Assembly: GCF_042726155.1 (NCBI RefSeq)
Contig: NZ_JBHXHV010000001.1
Location: forward strand, 744,001 to 808,000
DNA length: 64,000 bases
From: Leucobacter sp042726155
Lineage (GTDB): Bacteria > Actinomycetota > Actinomycetes > Actinomycetales > Microbacteriaceae
Reading direction: 5' to 3'
Shown here: positions 33,666 through 41,871 of the stretch, piece by piece
Position numbering within the stretch: position 1 is the first letter of the stretch
How the letters are laid out: each line of letters begins with the position of its first letter
Translations under genes and position numbers: made by a program
Notes under the pieces: model-generated
Seen by the model: the letters and a program-made list of their open reading frames with translations, nothing else
Told to the model about the DNA's origin: nothing
Databases searched by the model: none

Positions 33666-34997
33666 GTGAGTCAGCCTGCGCCGCGCCTGCGCCGGATCGC
33701 GCTCGATGCGGCGGGAGACCGGCACGATCTTGTCGTGCCGCAAAACGAGGCGCTCGCTGGCGCGCTCGCCGCCGTTGGCGTGCACCTCGCTGCCGGAGAT
33801 CGCGTGCTTGACCCCGATGGCAATGTGGTCGACACGGGCACGAGCGTGCGCGATTTGCGCGAGGGCGGTCTGTACGCGGTCGCGGGGCCGCCGGTCGCTC
33901 AGGAAAGCAAGCGAGACGATCGCGAGCATTCGGGTCGCGTGAGTGCGCTTCCGTGGGCGCTCGCCGGATTCGGGTTTGCTGCGGCGCTGATCTCTACCGT
34001 CGTGCCATCGATGCGGTGGGTAACGGTGATCGTGATCGCGCTCGCGGCCGTCGTCGCCACTGTCGCCGGATCGGTTCGCCCGCGCGGCCGAAGCGTCGCA
34101 CTGGCCGTGTCGCTGGGGCTCGCGGGGGTCGCCGCGGCAATAGCTGTACTCCCGAACGTCGACGGATCGCCGGGACTCGCGATCGCTGTTGGCGCGGCCG
34201 CCGCCGCGGTGCTCGCCGCGATGTTCGGTTTCGTGGCAATGGCACCGAGACTCCGCGCGAGTGCCACGCCACTCGTTGTTATCTCTGCCCTGTTCGCTGT
34301 CCTTGCTCTGCTGAGCCCGGCGTTCGGCTGGTCGCCCGCGCAGTTGCTGATCGTGGCCGGCGCTGCTGCCGCGGTCGGCGTGCGCGCGGCGCCCAGTCTG
34401 CTCGTGGGGGTCGACCCCGGCTATCACATCGACTACGGCCGTTTTATGGTGCTGCGTTGGACGGTGCGCGGCAGGGTGCCCGAGTTCATTGAGCGAGTCG
34501 ATGAGCGGCGCGTGCGCGACGTCGTCGAAGCGTCAGAGGCAAGGCTCGAATCGACCGTGCTGACGCTCTCGGTCTTCGCAGCGGTGAGTATTCCCGCGGC
34601 TCTCGTGCCGCTGGCGAGCGGAGATCTCGTGCAGGTGATCGCTGGGTCGCTGTTCGTCGTGTGGATGGTCTTGGGATTGCTCCTGACCTCTCGGCGGATG
34701 GTGTCGCGCAAGCTGCGCACGCCACCTCGGGTTGCTGTGGTCGCGGGCCTGGCCATGTTGATCATCGGGCTCGCGCCCGCCGTGCCCGGCATCATCGGCA
34801 CCCTGATCGCGGGCCTCGTTCTGGCCGCTGGCGTGATCGCGGCGGCCGTCATCATGCCACTGGCGCGCGGCGAGCGGTCGCTGGGGTGGTCGCGCACGGG
34901 CGATATCGTGGACAGCATCGCGGTCGCGTTCGTGCTCCCAACGGGGTTGCTCGCAGCCGGAACACTGAATCTATTGCAGGGGGTGCTGGCCGCATGA
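33666..34997 (+). CDS. Second EccD-like type VII secretion membrane protein
   Basis: Protein of 443 residues with the same plan as EccD: ubiquitin-like N-terminal domain (LRRIALDAAGDRHDLVVPQN onwards, with DPDGNVVDTGTSVRDLREGG), then eleven membrane helices and a cytoplasmic loop EFIERVDERRVRDVVEASEA between helices 6 and 7. The last helix follows GDIVDSIAVAFVLPTG, matching the end of EccD copy 1. Known ESX complexes hold two EccD per protomer, so these two paralogues may form a heterodimer (inference). GTG start from the leaderless-type promoter; upstream readings enter the promoter. Overlaps the RDD-FHA gene by four bases. Confidence 0.82.
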   Translation: MSQPAPRLRRIALDAAGDRHDLVVPQNEALAGALAAVGVHLAAGDRVLDPDGNVVDTGTSVRDLREGGLYAVAGPPVAQESKRDDREHSGRVSALPWALAGFGFAAALISTVVPSMRWVTVIVIALAAVVATVAGSVRPRGRSVALAVSLGLAGVAAAIAVLPNVDGSPGLAIAVGAAAAAVLAAMFGFVAMAPRLRASATPLVVISALFAVLALLSPAFGWSPAQLLIVAGAAAAVGVRAAPSLLVGVDPGYHIDYGRFMVLRWTVRGRVPEFIERVDERRVRDVVEASEARLESTVLTLSVFAAVSIPAALVPLASGDLVQVIAGSLFVVWMVLGLLLTSRRMVSRKLRTPPRVAVVAGLAMLIIGLAPAVPGIIGTLIAGLVLAAGVIAAAVIMPLARGERSLGWSRTGDIVDSIAVAFVLPTGLLAAGTLNLLQGVLAA

Positions 34998-36577
34998 GCG
35001 AAACTCCACGAGGGCGTGCGCGCGGGCGCGCGCGGGCTCAGCAGGGTCAGCAGACGCAGCAGGGCATGCCGGGCAGGCCGCCGCTGCCGCAGACCACGCA
35101 GCCGCCGCTCGGTTCGCAACCGGCAATGCGCGGCGTGCAACCGCCGCCGGTACAGCGGGTGCAGCCCGGGTTTGTTGGGCAAGCTGGAGTTGCGCCTCAG
35201 GCTGCCCAGCAGCCTCGCCGCCAACGGCCGGCCCAGGCGCCACGGCCGCAGCAGGCACGACCTGCACGTCCGCCGCGGTCGCCGCGTGCAGCACCTCGAC
35301 AGGCGGGCGAAGCTCGGGTGGCGGCAGCTCTCGCGCGATCCCGCGCTTGGGCGCGACCCGCTGGACTCGGGGCCAGACTCGGTGCGTACTCAATTGACGC
35401 AGCGGTCTGCATCGCGCTCGCGGTCTGTGCAGCGGTGCTAGCCAAGAGCGTGCTCATTGGTGTGCTCGTGCTCGTCGAGGTCGCCGTCATACTGCTTGTC
35501 ATCGAGGCACGCACCGGCGCGACGGTCGGTAACTTGTTGCTGCGTCAGCGCACCGCGCGTGACGATGCCCCGTTCTCGCCCGGCGTCGGGCGAGGCGTCG
35601 TGCGCGGACTCGTGCAGGGCGCCGGGAGCCTCGTCGCACTCGTCGGCGGCTGGGTGGTCGTGGCGACGAGTGCCGCTGATCCGCTTCGCATGGGTCGCAG
35701 TTGGGCCGATCGCGCCGGTCGCACGCTCGTCGTGAAGGTTCCGACGCCAGCTGAGCGCGAGGCATGGACTCAGAACGCTGAGGCGTGGGCGCAGAGCTCC
35801 CCGCAGCAGTCCGCCGTCGACGGCGACTCGCCGGCTCCGGTGATCCAGACGCTCGGAGCCTCGCCGTCTGGCGCGTTCGGCGCATCGAATGCCGGATCGC
35901 CTGGCCAGCCCCAGCGGCAACAGCTTGGGCAGGCTCCCGTGCACCAGCTCGGCCAGTCGCCCGCTCAGGCACCCGCCGCCGCTGGCGTGCGCTCCGGCCA
36001 GATTCCCGTCGTTGCGCCGCAGGGCGCACCGCCGGTCGTGGGTGGCCCTGCGCCCGCTCAGCCCCAACCGGTGACCGCCCCGCGGCCGCCGTCGGCTCAC
36101 CCGCAGGCCGCGGCTCAGCCGCCGGCGGCCGCTCCTCCGCTGGCTCCGGCGCACCACCCTGCATCGGCGATGCCGCCGGGAGTGGTTGCGGTCGACGCGC
36201 CCATCGCGGCCGCCCCGGCTCCGCGCGAGGTCGGCACGCTGCTGCTGCTGAGCTTCGACACCGGGCAGCGCGCGCAGTTGCGCGTCCCGACGATCGCCAA
36301 CCTCGGGCGTCGCCCCGATGCGAGTGACCCCGAGGATCAGCTCGTGGTGGTCGACGATCCCGACGGTTCGGTCTCAAAGACCCACCTGCGCCTCGAATAC
36401 CGCGGCGACAGCGTCTGGGTGACCGACCTCGGCTCAACGAACGGCTCAGAGATGGTCGACGACACCGGCGAAGCCAGTGCGCTGCCCCGTGGCGCCCGCA
36501 TGCGCATCGACGACGGCGCCAGCGTGCGCATCGGCCAGCGCAGCTTCACCGTCGCGACAATCACGGGGGAGTTGTAG
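34994..36577 (+). CDS. RDD-type membrane protein with C-terminal FHA domain
   Basis: Protein of 527 residues: Gln/Pro/Arg-rich N-terminus (to about 110), an RDD-type membrane domain with hydrophobic helices around 125-240 (GLGARLGAYSIDAAVCIALA), a long Pro/Ala/Gln linker, and a C-terminal FHA domain from about 430 (NLGRRPDAS, GSVSKTHLRLEY, LGSTNGSEM), with the residues that bind phosphothreonine present. It probably connects Ser/Thr-kinase signalling to the secretion complex. Coupled to the second EccD gene. Confidence 0.88.
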   Translation: MSETPRGRARGRARAQQGQQTQQGMPGRPPLPQTTQPPLGSQPAMRGVQPPPVQRVQPGFVGQAGVAPQAAQQPRRQRPAQAPRPQQARPARPPRSPRAAPRQAGEARVAAALARSRAWARPAGLGARLGAYSIDAAVCIALAVCAAVLAKSVLIGVLVLVEVAVILLVIEARTGATVGNLLLRQRTARDDAPFSPGVGRGVVRGLVQGAGSLVALVGGWVVVATSAADPLRMGRSWADRAGRTLVVKVPTPAEREAWTQNAEAWAQSSPQQSAVDGDSPAPVIQTLGASPSGAFGASNAGSPGQPQRQQLGQAPVHQLGQSPAQAPAAAGVRSGQIPVVAPQGAPPVVGGPAPAQPQPVTAPRPPSAHPQAAAQPPAAAPPLAPAHHPASAMPPGVVAVDAPIAAAPAPREVGTLLLLSFDTGQRAQLRVPTIANLGRRPDASDPEDQLVVVDDPDGSVSKTHLRLEYRGDSVWVTDLGSTNGSEMVDDTGEASALPRGARMRIDDGASVRIGQRSFTVATITGEL

Positions 36578-36711
36578 GGGCGCGGGGATCCCAGTTTAGG
36601 TATCTCGGGTCCCGGGAAGGCCCGCGCATGTGGCCCAAGTGAATCAATGGTGAATGTTCATCGTCTTTCCTGCCAATTTCATCGTGTTTTGTGTCACCAG
36701 TGCATCTGCTC

Positions 36712-36741
36712 TTGGCATCCGGGGTGATAATCGCGTACCTT
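36712..36741 (+). promoter_or_regulatory. Probable promoter of the WXG100 operon
   Basis: TTGGCA and TACCTT are spaced 18 bases apart, about 87 bases before the first WXG100 gene. The rest of the 250-base spacer after the FHA gene holds no gene. It is AT-richer than its surroundings and carries a short TGAATGTTCA near-palindrome at about 36652. Confidence 0.45.
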
Positions 36742-36827
36742 CTGTAGTGGCGGTTCTGCTACCGGCGAACCGTGAAGATGCAGTGTGCTCCATTACGGGG
36801 CCGAATCGTTGAGAAGGAGGAGCCGAT

Positions 36828-37145
36828 ATGGCTCAGACCATTTCCGCCGAAGAAGGAGCCCTCCGCAAGGGGCAGCAGGCTGTCGCTGAGGCGAAGTCTG
36901 GCATTGACCAGCAGACCAAGAAGGTGCGCGGCGACATCGAGCAGCTCCGCGGTTACTGGAAGGGTGCCGCAGCAGGCGCCTTCACCCAGCTCATGACTCG
37001 TTGGGACGCCGAGACGGTGAAGCTCAACAACGTGCTCATCGACCTCGAGAACTCGCTTCGCAGCACTGAGCAGGATCAGGCAGCGACCGAGCAAGAGCAC
37101 GAGCAGGCAATTTCGGGCCTCGGCGCGATGATGTCGGGCAACTAA
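36828..37145 (+). CDS. WXG100 protein (ESX substrate), first of the pair
   Basis: 105-residue helical-hairpin protein of the ESAT-6/CFP-10 superfamily, with the turn motif WKG (GYWKGAAAGAF) midway. It lacks a C-terminal YxxxD/E motif, so it is probably the partner that is carried along. Strong ribosome-binding site GAAGGAGGAG. The second WXG100 gene follows after 37 bases, and the two should form a heterodimer secreted by the type VII system. Confidence 0.93.
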   Translation: MAQTISAEEGALRKGQQAVAEAKSGIDQQTKKVRGDIEQLRGYWKGAAAGAFTQLMTRWDAETVKLNNVLIDLENSLRSTEQDQAATEQEHEQAISGLGAMMSGN

Positions 37146-37182
37146 GTACACACCGAACCAGATTCAAGGGGAACGAGAAAAC

Positions 37183-37479
37183 ATGAGCATGCAGTCAATG
37201 TCAGTGCAGACCGCACAGGTCAGCGCCCTTTCTGCCGAAATCCGTAACGGTGCCCAGGGCATCCGTGCCGAGATCGAGCGCCTCGAGTCCGAGGTTGGCA
37301 AGCTTCGCGCCGCTTGGAGTGGTGAAGCACAGGGATCCTACGATGTCGCACAGCGCAAGTGGACCCAGTCGCTGAACGAGCTCCAGTCGCTTCTCGAGCG
37401 CATCTCGAGCAGCACCGATCAGATCGCCCAGACGTACAACGCGAGTGACGCGCGTAACGCCGGGCGCTTCGCCGGCTAG
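37183..37479 (+). CDS. WXG100 protein with YxxxD/E secretion motif
   Basis: 98-residue helical hairpin protein with WSG (AAWSGEAQGSY) at the turn. The C-terminal tail has YNASD (residues 85-89), the YxxxD/E type VII export signal that EccC recognises, so this partner should carry the dimer to the secretion ATPase. Its leader ATTCAAGGGGAACGA is nearly the same as that of the small coiled-coil gene at about 40 kb. Confidence 0.93.
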   Translation: MSMQSMSVQTAQVSALSAEIRNGAQGIRAEIERLESEVGKLRAAWSGEAQGSYDVAQRKWTQSLNELQSLLERISSSTDQIAQTYNASDARNAGRFAG

Positions 37480-37480
37480 T

Positions 37481-37526
37481 CCTCGACAATTACGAGGGCC
37501 GTCGACGCGTCAGCAGTGATGCGTCG
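37481..37526 (+). other. Two stem-loops behind the WXG100 pair
   Basis: CCTCG/CGAGG (37481-37497) and an 8-bp stem with one mismatch between CGACGCGT and ATGCGTCG (37503-37526). They sit directly after the stop of the second WXG100 gene and could stabilise or partly end the abundant esx transcript before the next gene. No U-tract. Confidence 0.4.
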
Positions 37527-37581
37527 CTTCGACGACCCCTCGTAGTCGATGGTCCGTGGATGATCGAAGAACGGAAAAACG

Positions 37582-38652
37582 GTGACGAGTAGTTGCATTA
37601 GTTACGATCCCCCGGCTCTTGAAGGGGCAATCGCCAACATCGTCGAGTGCGAAGATGCGCTCAAGCAAACTGTGGATTACGCGAAGCAGTATTGTTCGCT
37701 CGAAGGGGCGTTCGGTGTATTGCTCCAGCCACTTCAGCCCATTCACAATGGTGCACGCGACGCCGTGATGGACAATCTCCAGGCTCTCGGCGACACGCTC
37801 AGTGTTACGGCCCAGAGTGTTCGTGATGCGCTCGCCGACATGGAGGCGTGCGAACAACACGTCATCGAAATCTGCAAGTGTCACGAGGACGAGCTTGATA
37901 CGTGCACCGATCCTCCAGGTGGGGGAGACGGTGGCGGTGGACCTTCCGGTGGCGGTGGTCCCTCAGGTGGAGGTGGGCCCTCGGGCGGCGGCGGCCCGTC
38001 TGGCGGTGGCGGCCCCTCGGGTGGTGGCGGCCCGTCTGGCGGTGGCGGCCCCTCAGGTGGCGGCGCGCCTGCGCCCGAGGTATCGACGCCCGAGGTGTCG
38101 GTCCCGCCAGAGCTTGAGGTTCCCGATCCAGACGGAGATCACGGTCCTGACGACACCGATCCGGCCGAGGAGCGTCCCGAGGGGCACCCCGAAGGTTGTC
38201 GCTGTGAAGCCTGCGACGCGTTCCATCCGGCCGGCTGTCACTGTGGCGTCTGCGAAGGGCACCCCGTCGGATGTCGCTGCGCCTCATGCGATTCCCACCC
38301 AGTGGGTTGCATGTGCGCTCCATGCGCGGGCGAAGACAGTCAAACGGGTTGCCCTCCTGAGTGCTCACGCTGCGGCAACGGTGAATCGCACGTACCCGAC
38401 TGGGTACGTGACAACTTTTTCGACGGCCGTGAGCCGACTCCAGCGGAACTGGCGGAGCTCGAGGAGCTGTGGCAGAACCGAGATTCCATTCATATTGAGC
38501 GCGAGGGCGATCCTGAGATGAGACTCATGGACACCCCGAAAGCTGATCCTCTCCCATCCACGGGCGTGTGCTTTGACCTCGACGCCCTCATCACGGCGGC
38601 GTATTCAGATGCCCCCGAGTCCCGCATTGAACGCAGTGAGGTGAACGTATGA
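37582..38652 (+). CDS. Modular Cys-rich protein with Gly-Pro-Ser linker, candidate type VII substrate
   Basis: Not recognised. The 356 residues form four parts: a helical domain (1-110) with scattered Cys, ending EICKCHEDELDTCTD; a linker of seven GGGGPS units; a Pro/Glu/Asp-rich bridge; and a compact Cys-rich module (202-264) with four repeats of HPxGCxCxxC, followed by CPPECSRC. A C-terminal region (VPDWVRDNFFDGREPTPAEL) looks folded. Fifteen Cys and three or four His in the module suggest metal binding (zinc or similar) or disulfides if exported. No signal peptide or membrane helix. Placed right after the WXG100 pair and overlapping the next gene (ATGA). GTG start after GGAAAAACG is a weak initiation site. 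Confidence 0.75.
   Translation: MTSSCISYDPPALEGAIANIVECEDALKQTVDYAKQYCSLEGAFGVLLQPLQPIHNGARDAVMDNLQALGDTLSVTAQSVRDALADMEACEQHVIEICKCHEDELDTCTDPPGGGDGGGGPSGGGGPSGGGGPSGGGGPSGGGGPSGGGGPSGGGGPSGGGAPAPEVSTPEVSVPPELEVPDPDGDHGPDDTDPAEERPEGHPEGCRCEACDAFHPAGCHCGVCEGHPVGCRCASCDSHPVGCMCAPCAGEDSQTGCPPECSRCGNGESHVPDWVRDNFFDGREPTPAELAELEELWQNRDSIHIEREGDPEMRLMDTPKADPLPSTGVCFDLDALITAAYSDAPESRIERSEVNV
37920..38066 (+). repeat. 18-bp coding repeats (GGGGPS units)
   Basis: About seven in-frame copies of an 18-base unit encoding GGGGPS, with near-identical DNA. Such an array can change copy number by slippage without frame loss and so vary the linker length of the Cys-rich protein. Confidence 0.8.
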
Positions 38653-39488
38653 GCGCATATGCCCCGCCGCTTGGCGTCGATACGGTGCTCACACCGCCGA
38701 CGCCCGCGAGCCAGCTCGAGCAGACCCTGTGGCGCGTCAAGAACCAGAGTGCATCCGGGCTTGGCATGATCGACACGGTCGTGAGCATGCTCGTGGGGTT
38801 CAGTCCTCTCGATGAGTGGGTGTACAAGCCATTCGTCGGTGACTGGCGCTCGATGGAGCTGGCGGCAGAGGCCTGGCCGAAGTGTGGTCAGGCCGTCGAA
38901 CTGATCAACACGCGAGTTTCAACGTTCGGTGAGTTCGTTACCGACGACTGGGACGGCGAAGCAGCGTACGAATTTGGCAGGTGTCACGAGAAGCTCGGCC
39001 AGCTCCTCGACGGACTGCCGCAGCAGTGCGAACAGGCCGGACTCATGGACCAGCAGCTCGCGAATTTTGCGCGCGGCATTCTCGAGTTCATCAATGAAGT
39101 GATTTCTGGCATTGTTTCGTTCGGCCTGGATCTGTTGTCGCTCGCGGCGGTTCCGGGTGTGAACGCGATCAACGCCGGAAAGGTGCTGGCGATCGCGATT
39201 CCGATCATCATTGGATGGACCATCGACGTAGTCGATCTGTTCAACGAATTCCTAGGATTCATCGATGCTGTGATTGCGATTCACACCGGAATTGCGGGCC
39301 TGCTCGGCGGCGTACGCAGTGCGCTTTCGAACCTGACCGCTGCGGCCTCAGTTGGTCTTGCGATTTATGAAACTGTGACGTCGATTAAGGGCGGAGTGGA
39401 TGACATCAGAACACTGACCGGCAGCGGCAATTCTGCGACGAACGTCGCTAGTGCTGCGGGCGGTTCGGGCTCAGGGCGTCGAGGATAA
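38649..39488 (+). CDS. WXG-like helical protein with hydrophobic C-terminal half
   Basis: Unrecognised, 279 residues. The first half is helical and carries a WDG motif (DDWDGEAAYEFGR) in the middle of a potential helical hairpin, as in large type VII substrates. The second half holds hydrophobic stretches (IISGIVSFGLDLLSLAAV type segment near 150, VLAIAIPIIIGWTIDVVDLF near 180 and a third near 210). It ends in a Gly/Ser tail. Overlaps the Cys-rich gene by four bases, so the two are probably made in fixed ratio. A membrane-active substrate or channel partner is possible (inference). Confidence 0.75.
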   Translation: MSAYAPPLGVDTVLTPPTPASQLEQTLWRVKNQSASGLGMIDTVVSMLVGFSPLDEWVYKPFVGDWRSMELAAEAWPKCGQAVELINTRVSTFGEFVTDDWDGEAAYEFGRCHEKLGQLLDGLPQQCEQAGLMDQQLANFARGILEFINEVISGIVSFGLDLLSLAAVPGVNAINAGKVLAIAIPIIIGWTIDVVDLFNEFLGFIDAVIAIHTGIAGLLGGVRSALSNLTAAASVGLAIYETVTSIKGGVDDIRTLTGSGNSATNVASAAGGSGSGRRG

Positions 39489-39519
39489 CGATGAACATTC
39501 AGGTACAGGAGCTTCAGCG

Positions 39520-39942
39520 ATGACCACAGACCCCGCGGAAGCGATTGCGCAGCTGCAGGCTGCCACAGTGCGGCTCAAGGAGCGGACTAGCGCATTGGCG
39601 GCAGCACGCGAGCAACGCGAAGCTGCCCGCAAAGCTGAGGATGTGAAAACCGCTGAGGCGCGTCGGCGAGGCGAGCAGGGCCGCGACTGGCAAGTGTTGC
39701 AGCAGCGCATTGATCTTGGCCAGACGAGTGAGTTTGCTGTAATCCAAGGCCTCGACACTTCGGTAGAGGCACGCGCCATCCGTAAGGCAATGGGACAAGC
39801 GCTCGGTCGATTTGCAGACGAAGCAGAAGCAGAACAAGAGGGACCGGCACCGATCCCACCAGAAATGGCAGAAGCGCAGCAGCGACTCGTCGATACGCTG
39901 CAGCGCCTGCGAGAATCAACACGAGCGAGTGGCCTGCAGTAA
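39520..39942 (+). CDS. Small Ala/Glu-rich coiled-coil protein
   Basis: Unrecognised, 140 residues, almost wholly helical with long charged heptads (VRLKERTSALAAAREQREAA and onward) and a Pro break near 118. No signal peptide or membrane segment. ATG preceded by CAGGAGCTTCAGCG. Its position in the row of type VII genes suggests a cytoplasmic chaperone or substrate partner; this is inference from context only. Confidence 0.7.
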   Translation: MTTDPAEAIAQLQAATVRLKERTSALAAAREQREAARKAEDVKTAEARRRGEQGRDWQVLQQRIDLGQTSEFAVIQGLDTSVEARAIRKAMGQALGRFADEAEAEQEGPAPIPPEMAEAQQRLVDTLQRLRESTRASGLQ

Positions 39943-39973
39943 TGGTCACGGGTGAATTCAGGGGAACGGAATT

Positions 39974-40354
39974 ATGAGCGGTAAGAGGATTAGCCTCGTA
40001 GACGGATTCGAGGATCTGCTGGGGACCCTAAGGGCACTATCCGGCGAGTATCCGAGCCGCGGCGAGATGCGCAGCGTCAGTGGGCGTGCGGAAGGGGTCA
40101 GTGAAACTTACTACTCCGCCATGATTACGATCGGCGAACAGGTATTCAACGGCGTAAAAAGCTTGGACGATCGCCTTCAGAAGATTGAAGAGGCGATGAC
40201 GGCTGCCGTTCGTGAACAAAAAGAAGTCGATGCAGTCGCGGCTGAAACTCTTAACTCGCTCCTGGCGGACTTGGAGTCAATGCGAGGCGAGGATGAAAAT
40301 TCTGCGCCGAAGCAAAATGATGCCGGAATGGCGAGCAGGGATTGGCAACTATGA
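39974..40354 (+). CDS. Small helical protein coupled to a mycosin-like protease
   Basis: Unrecognised, 126 residues. Helical with charged heptads (SLDDRLQKIEEAMTAAVREQ), similar in size to WXG100 proteins but without WXG. The end overlaps the next (protease) gene by four bases (ATGA). Ungapped DNA similarity exists between the first 85 bases of its leader and coding region and a decayed copy in front of the second protease of the array, so gene and protease were duplicated as a unit. Confidence 0.7.
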   Translation: MSGKRISLVDGFEDLLGTLRALSGEYPSRGEMRSVSGRAEGVSETYYSAMITIGEQVFNGVKSLDDRLQKIEEAMTAAVREQKEVDAVAAETLNSLLADLESMRGEDENSAPKQNDAGMASRDWQL

Positions 40355-41871
40355 AACGCACGGCGTTAAGTGTAGGAGCAGTGATCGCACTTGTTCCTCT
40401 TTTCGCAGCGGGACCGACCATCGCAGTCGCCGATGCTTCACTCAGTAGCGAACAACGTGCTGAGGCAAGTTGGGCGTCTGAGCGATGGCTGCAAAGAGGC
40501 GAAGTTGAAGCTTCCGGGCTATCAGGCGAGGGTATCAAGATTGCGGTTATTGATGATGCGATCAATCTGAACGTCCCGGAATTAAGGGGCGCTGATGTCA
40601 AGGTACAGGGTACGACTTGTTTGGATCCAGAATCGGGAGAGCCGGCACAAGTTGAGTCGACTGACCCGGTGGTAGCGTCTCACGGAACAAATGTTGTCGC
40701 GACGATTGTGGGTAATGGGCATGCAGCCGATGGCGGAGCGGGCACGAAGGGCGTAGCTCAGGGGGCCGAAGTTCTTTTCTACGGTGTGGGTGATATAGAC
40801 CGTGTGAAGAACTGCAAGCTTCAAGATCCGACGACACCGAAAGATGGAGTCGACCTCTCTACTGATGTTCAGCTTGGTCTGCACCCCGAGGTGAGAAATA
40901 ATCCGCAGGGTCTTGGCGACGCAACTGCACTAGCCGCGAGGGCCGCTATTCGCGACGGGGCAGACATCGTTACCGTTTCGGTCGTGAGTGGAATTATCGA
41001 ATGGCGTCAGGTGCTCGTGGAGGCGCAGCTAGCAGGCGTCGTCGTCGTCGCTGCAACTCCGAATCCCGGCGAGGATATTGATATTTTCGGCGGACCCGCC
41101 GATGTGAATGGGGCACTTCCGGTTTCGGCAATCAACCAAGCCGGTGAACTGCTTGATGATGAGTCCACTGGGGCGACCGTTGGTGGATCGCGGATGCTTG
41201 GAGTGGCAGCTCCGGGCGAGAACCTGCTCGGTGTGGGGTCTCAAGACAACTGGGGTCCATCTCAGATTAGCGGCACCTCCTTTGCGACTCCCCTCGTCGC
41301 TGGAGTGCTCGCACTCGGGATGGAAAAGTTCCCAGATGCTACTGGTTTTCAAATCATGCAGGCTCTCATCCATACCACTGGCAACGGAAAAGTCCATGAC
41401 CCGCAATGGTCTGACCGATACTTTGGGTATGGCTATGCAAATCCGCAAGGACTTCTAAATAGTGATCCATCAAAGTTTCCCGATGAAAATCCCATGTTTG
41501 TAACGTCCCTCGACGACCCCCGCTGCAATTCTGAGGACGGTAAATCTGGATACGTTGATAGCGATGGTCTATGGGTATGTGAATGGTCTTCTGGCCCGTT
41601 TCCAGAGTATGTGACCGCGTACAGCGCGGTGACTTCCGGGAAAGCGCAGGTACTGGATTCAAGTAACAATTTGGTTGATTCTGTTTATAGCGGTGATGGG
41701 ACTTCGCACAATAAAAGTGTTGATGCTTCGAACCATGTCACCGTATGGATCGTAGTCGGTGGAATCATCCTGATAATTGCTTTGACCCTGATTGTGATTT
41801 TCATAGCGTCTCGGTCGACGAAGCGCATTACGAAGAAGCAAAGCGACGCAAAGCGAGGAGTTCAGCAATGA
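40351..41871 (+). CDS. Mycosin-like S8 serine protease, array copy A
   Basis: Secreted, membrane-anchored subtilisin-like protease of 506 residues. Signal peptide 1-28, triad D68 (AVIDDAI), H111 (SHGTN) and S310 (SGTSFATPL), Asn238 in a PNPG context as probable oxyanion residue, C-terminal membrane helix at about 470-492 and a basic tail. Extra Cys pairs near 90 and 154 and again near 390-411 occur in all three array copies and not in MycP, so they are a separate subfamily. The start overlaps the preceding stop. Base composition is clearly lower in G+C than in core genes. Substrates are perhaps the neighbouring exported proteins. Confidence 0.88.
   Translation: MKRTALSVGAVIALVPLFAAGPTIAVADASLSSEQRAEASWASERWLQRGEVEASGLSGEGIKIAVIDDAINLNVPELRGADVKVQGTTCLDPESGEPAQVESTDPVVASHGTNVVATIVGNGHAADGGAGTKGVAQGAEVLFYGVGDIDRVKNCKLQDPTTPKDGVDLSTDVQLGLHPEVRNNPQGLGDATALAARAAIRDGADIVTVSVVSGIIEWRQVLVEAQLAGVVVVAATPNPGEDIDIFGGPADVNGALPVSAINQAGELLDDESTGATVGGSRMLGVAAPGENLLGVGSQDNWGPSQISGTSFATPLVAGVLALGMEKFPDATGFQIMQALIHTTGNGKVHDPQWSDRYFGYGYANPQGLLNSDPSKFPDENPMFVTSLDDPRCNSEDGKSGYVDSDGLWVCEWSSGPFPEYVTAYSAVTSGKAQVLDSSNNLVDSVYSGDGTSHNKSVDASNHVTVWIVVGGIILIIALTLIVIFIASRSTKRITKKQSDAKRGVQQ

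Noticed and set aside
29532..36577. A complete mycobacterial-type ESX locus with EccE and EccA
   Set aside because: Neither an EccE-like protein nor an EccA AAA+ protein can be found in the window; only EccB, EccC, EccD and MycP are supported.
37920..38066. 18-bp repeats as a CRISPR or regulatory array
   Set aside because: The units are contiguous, have no spacers and encode an in-frame Gly-Pro-Ser linker.
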